From Methanococcus voltae PS (GTDB lineage Archaea > AGJL01 > Methanococci > Methanococcales > Methanococcaceae): a DNA stretch of 64,000 nt. The notes under the pieces are model-generated. The model saw only the letters and a program-made list of their open reading frames with translations, did no database searches and was not told the DNA's origin. Both the position numbers and the translations under genes were made by a program. Location of the stretch: the NCBI RefSeq assembly GCF_024807035.1, contig NZ_JANUCQ010000003.1, positions 224,309 through 288,308 on the forward strand, given 5' to 3'. Positions 63,888-64,000 of this stretch are shown in pieces. Within the stretch, counting starts at the first letter, position 1. The number at the start of each line of letters is the position of its first letter.

Positions 63888-63935
63888 GAAAATATGTGAC
63901 ACAAACTCTCATATCTTTAAGTGTCCAGAATATCT

Positions 63936-64000
63936 TTTATCACTTGAACTATTAGTATTAGCGGGCTTAATGCCTCGGAAAACCTTGACACTTACACCCC
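63936..64000 (-). rRNA. 23S ribosomal RNA, 3' end (partial)
   Basis: The minus strand reads GGGGTGTAAGTGTCAAGG, CCGAGGCATTAAGCCCGC and TAATACTAATAGTTCAAGTG, the archaeal 23S 3' end. The gene runs off the right edge, so the operon order is 23S then 5S on the minus strand. The exact 3' end is approximate; the bases between 63888 and 63935 are spacer. Confidence 0.92.

Noticed and set aside
1..64000. CRISPR arrays, insertion sequences, prophage genes, in-frame selenocysteine genes
   Set aside because: No regularly spaced repeats with unique spacers, no transposase or integrase, no phage structural gene, and no recognised family that appeared truncated at an in-frame TGA. The only long repeat is the tRNA/5S duplication.

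Overview
The window is one contiguous piece of a very AT-rich archaeal chromosome and reads throughout as a hydrogenotrophic methanogen of the genus Methanococcus. The evidence is: split PolD (DP1 and DP2) and archaeal primase genes, archaeal L21e, RpoF, pelota, RIO2, PriS/PriL and GGGP synthase; cofactor genes limited to methanogens (methanofuran MfnF, probable F430 synthase CfbE, an HcgA-like radical SAM enzyme); GGTGAT-type ribosome binding sites a few bases before most starts; and a second 5S rRNA gene inside a tRNA operon, as known in Methanococcus. The strong AT bias fits M. voltae best, but the species is an inference. No phage, IS element, CRISPR array or restriction-modification island is visible; this is core chromosome.

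Layout. 0-9 kb: a metal-resistance pair (ArsR-type regulator, P-type ATPase), an ITP/XTP pyrophosphatase, a site-2 protease, an ATP-grasp ligase next to a Mur-ligase-like probable F430 synthase, and an HD phosphohydrolase. 9.1-10.2 kb: a minus-strand stable-RNA operon (Thr, Pro, Tyr, Lys, 5S, Asp, Lys, 5S, Asp) whose Lys-5S-Asp part is a perfect 298-bp tandem duplication. 10.4-19 kb: PdxS, a CBS protein, a cation/proton antiporter, a small ferredoxin not found by a length-limited ORF search, endonuclease Q, then the conserved block Pus10, L21e, RpoF, DUF655. 19-25 kb: a glycosyltransferase, precorrin-2 dehydrogenase-HemA-HMG-CoA reductase, and a lone GXGXG-repeat protein. 25-31 kb: two divergent tRNAs, PriS, MfnF, ArgG, a Cys-cluster protein and a TRAM-domain protein. 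31-37 kb: QueE and a four-gene split glutamate synthase operon with an F420-type beta subunit. 37-50 kb: pelota, Tfx, RIO2, DHQ synthase II, TruD, ArgH, a CoA-binding protein, an orphan C5 methyltransferase, a COG4080 protein, PriL and DP1. 50-59 kb: GGGP synthase, an unrecognised protein, a NIP7-like protein, the HcgA-like enzyme, a LysR-type regulator, NikR, DUF2121, DUF192, a ClpP-class membrane protease and an AAA ATPase. 59.5-64 kb: DP2, RNase P RNA, 5S, and the 3' end of 23S, all on the minus strand.

How the genes work together. Two themes recur. The first is replication and translation housekeeping: both primase subunits, both PolD subunits, RNase P, rRNA, ribosome rescue and rRNA maturation. 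The second is cofactors and nickel: HemA and precorrin-2 dehydrogenase feed tetrapyrroles towards F430, CfbE closes the F430 carbocycle, MfnF makes methanofuran, and NikR lies beside an enzyme resembling the one that starts the cofactor of the nickel-free [Fe]-hydrogenase. The most informative non-coding signals are the perfect tandem duplication in the tRNA/5S operon, compensatory base changes in helix I between the two 5S types, a NikR-box-like inverted repeat (GTATTA-N16-TAATAC) upstream of nikR, a 13-bp perfect inverted repeat just upstream of the glutamate synthase promoter, and a 16-bp perfect palindrome upstream of the NIP7-like gene.
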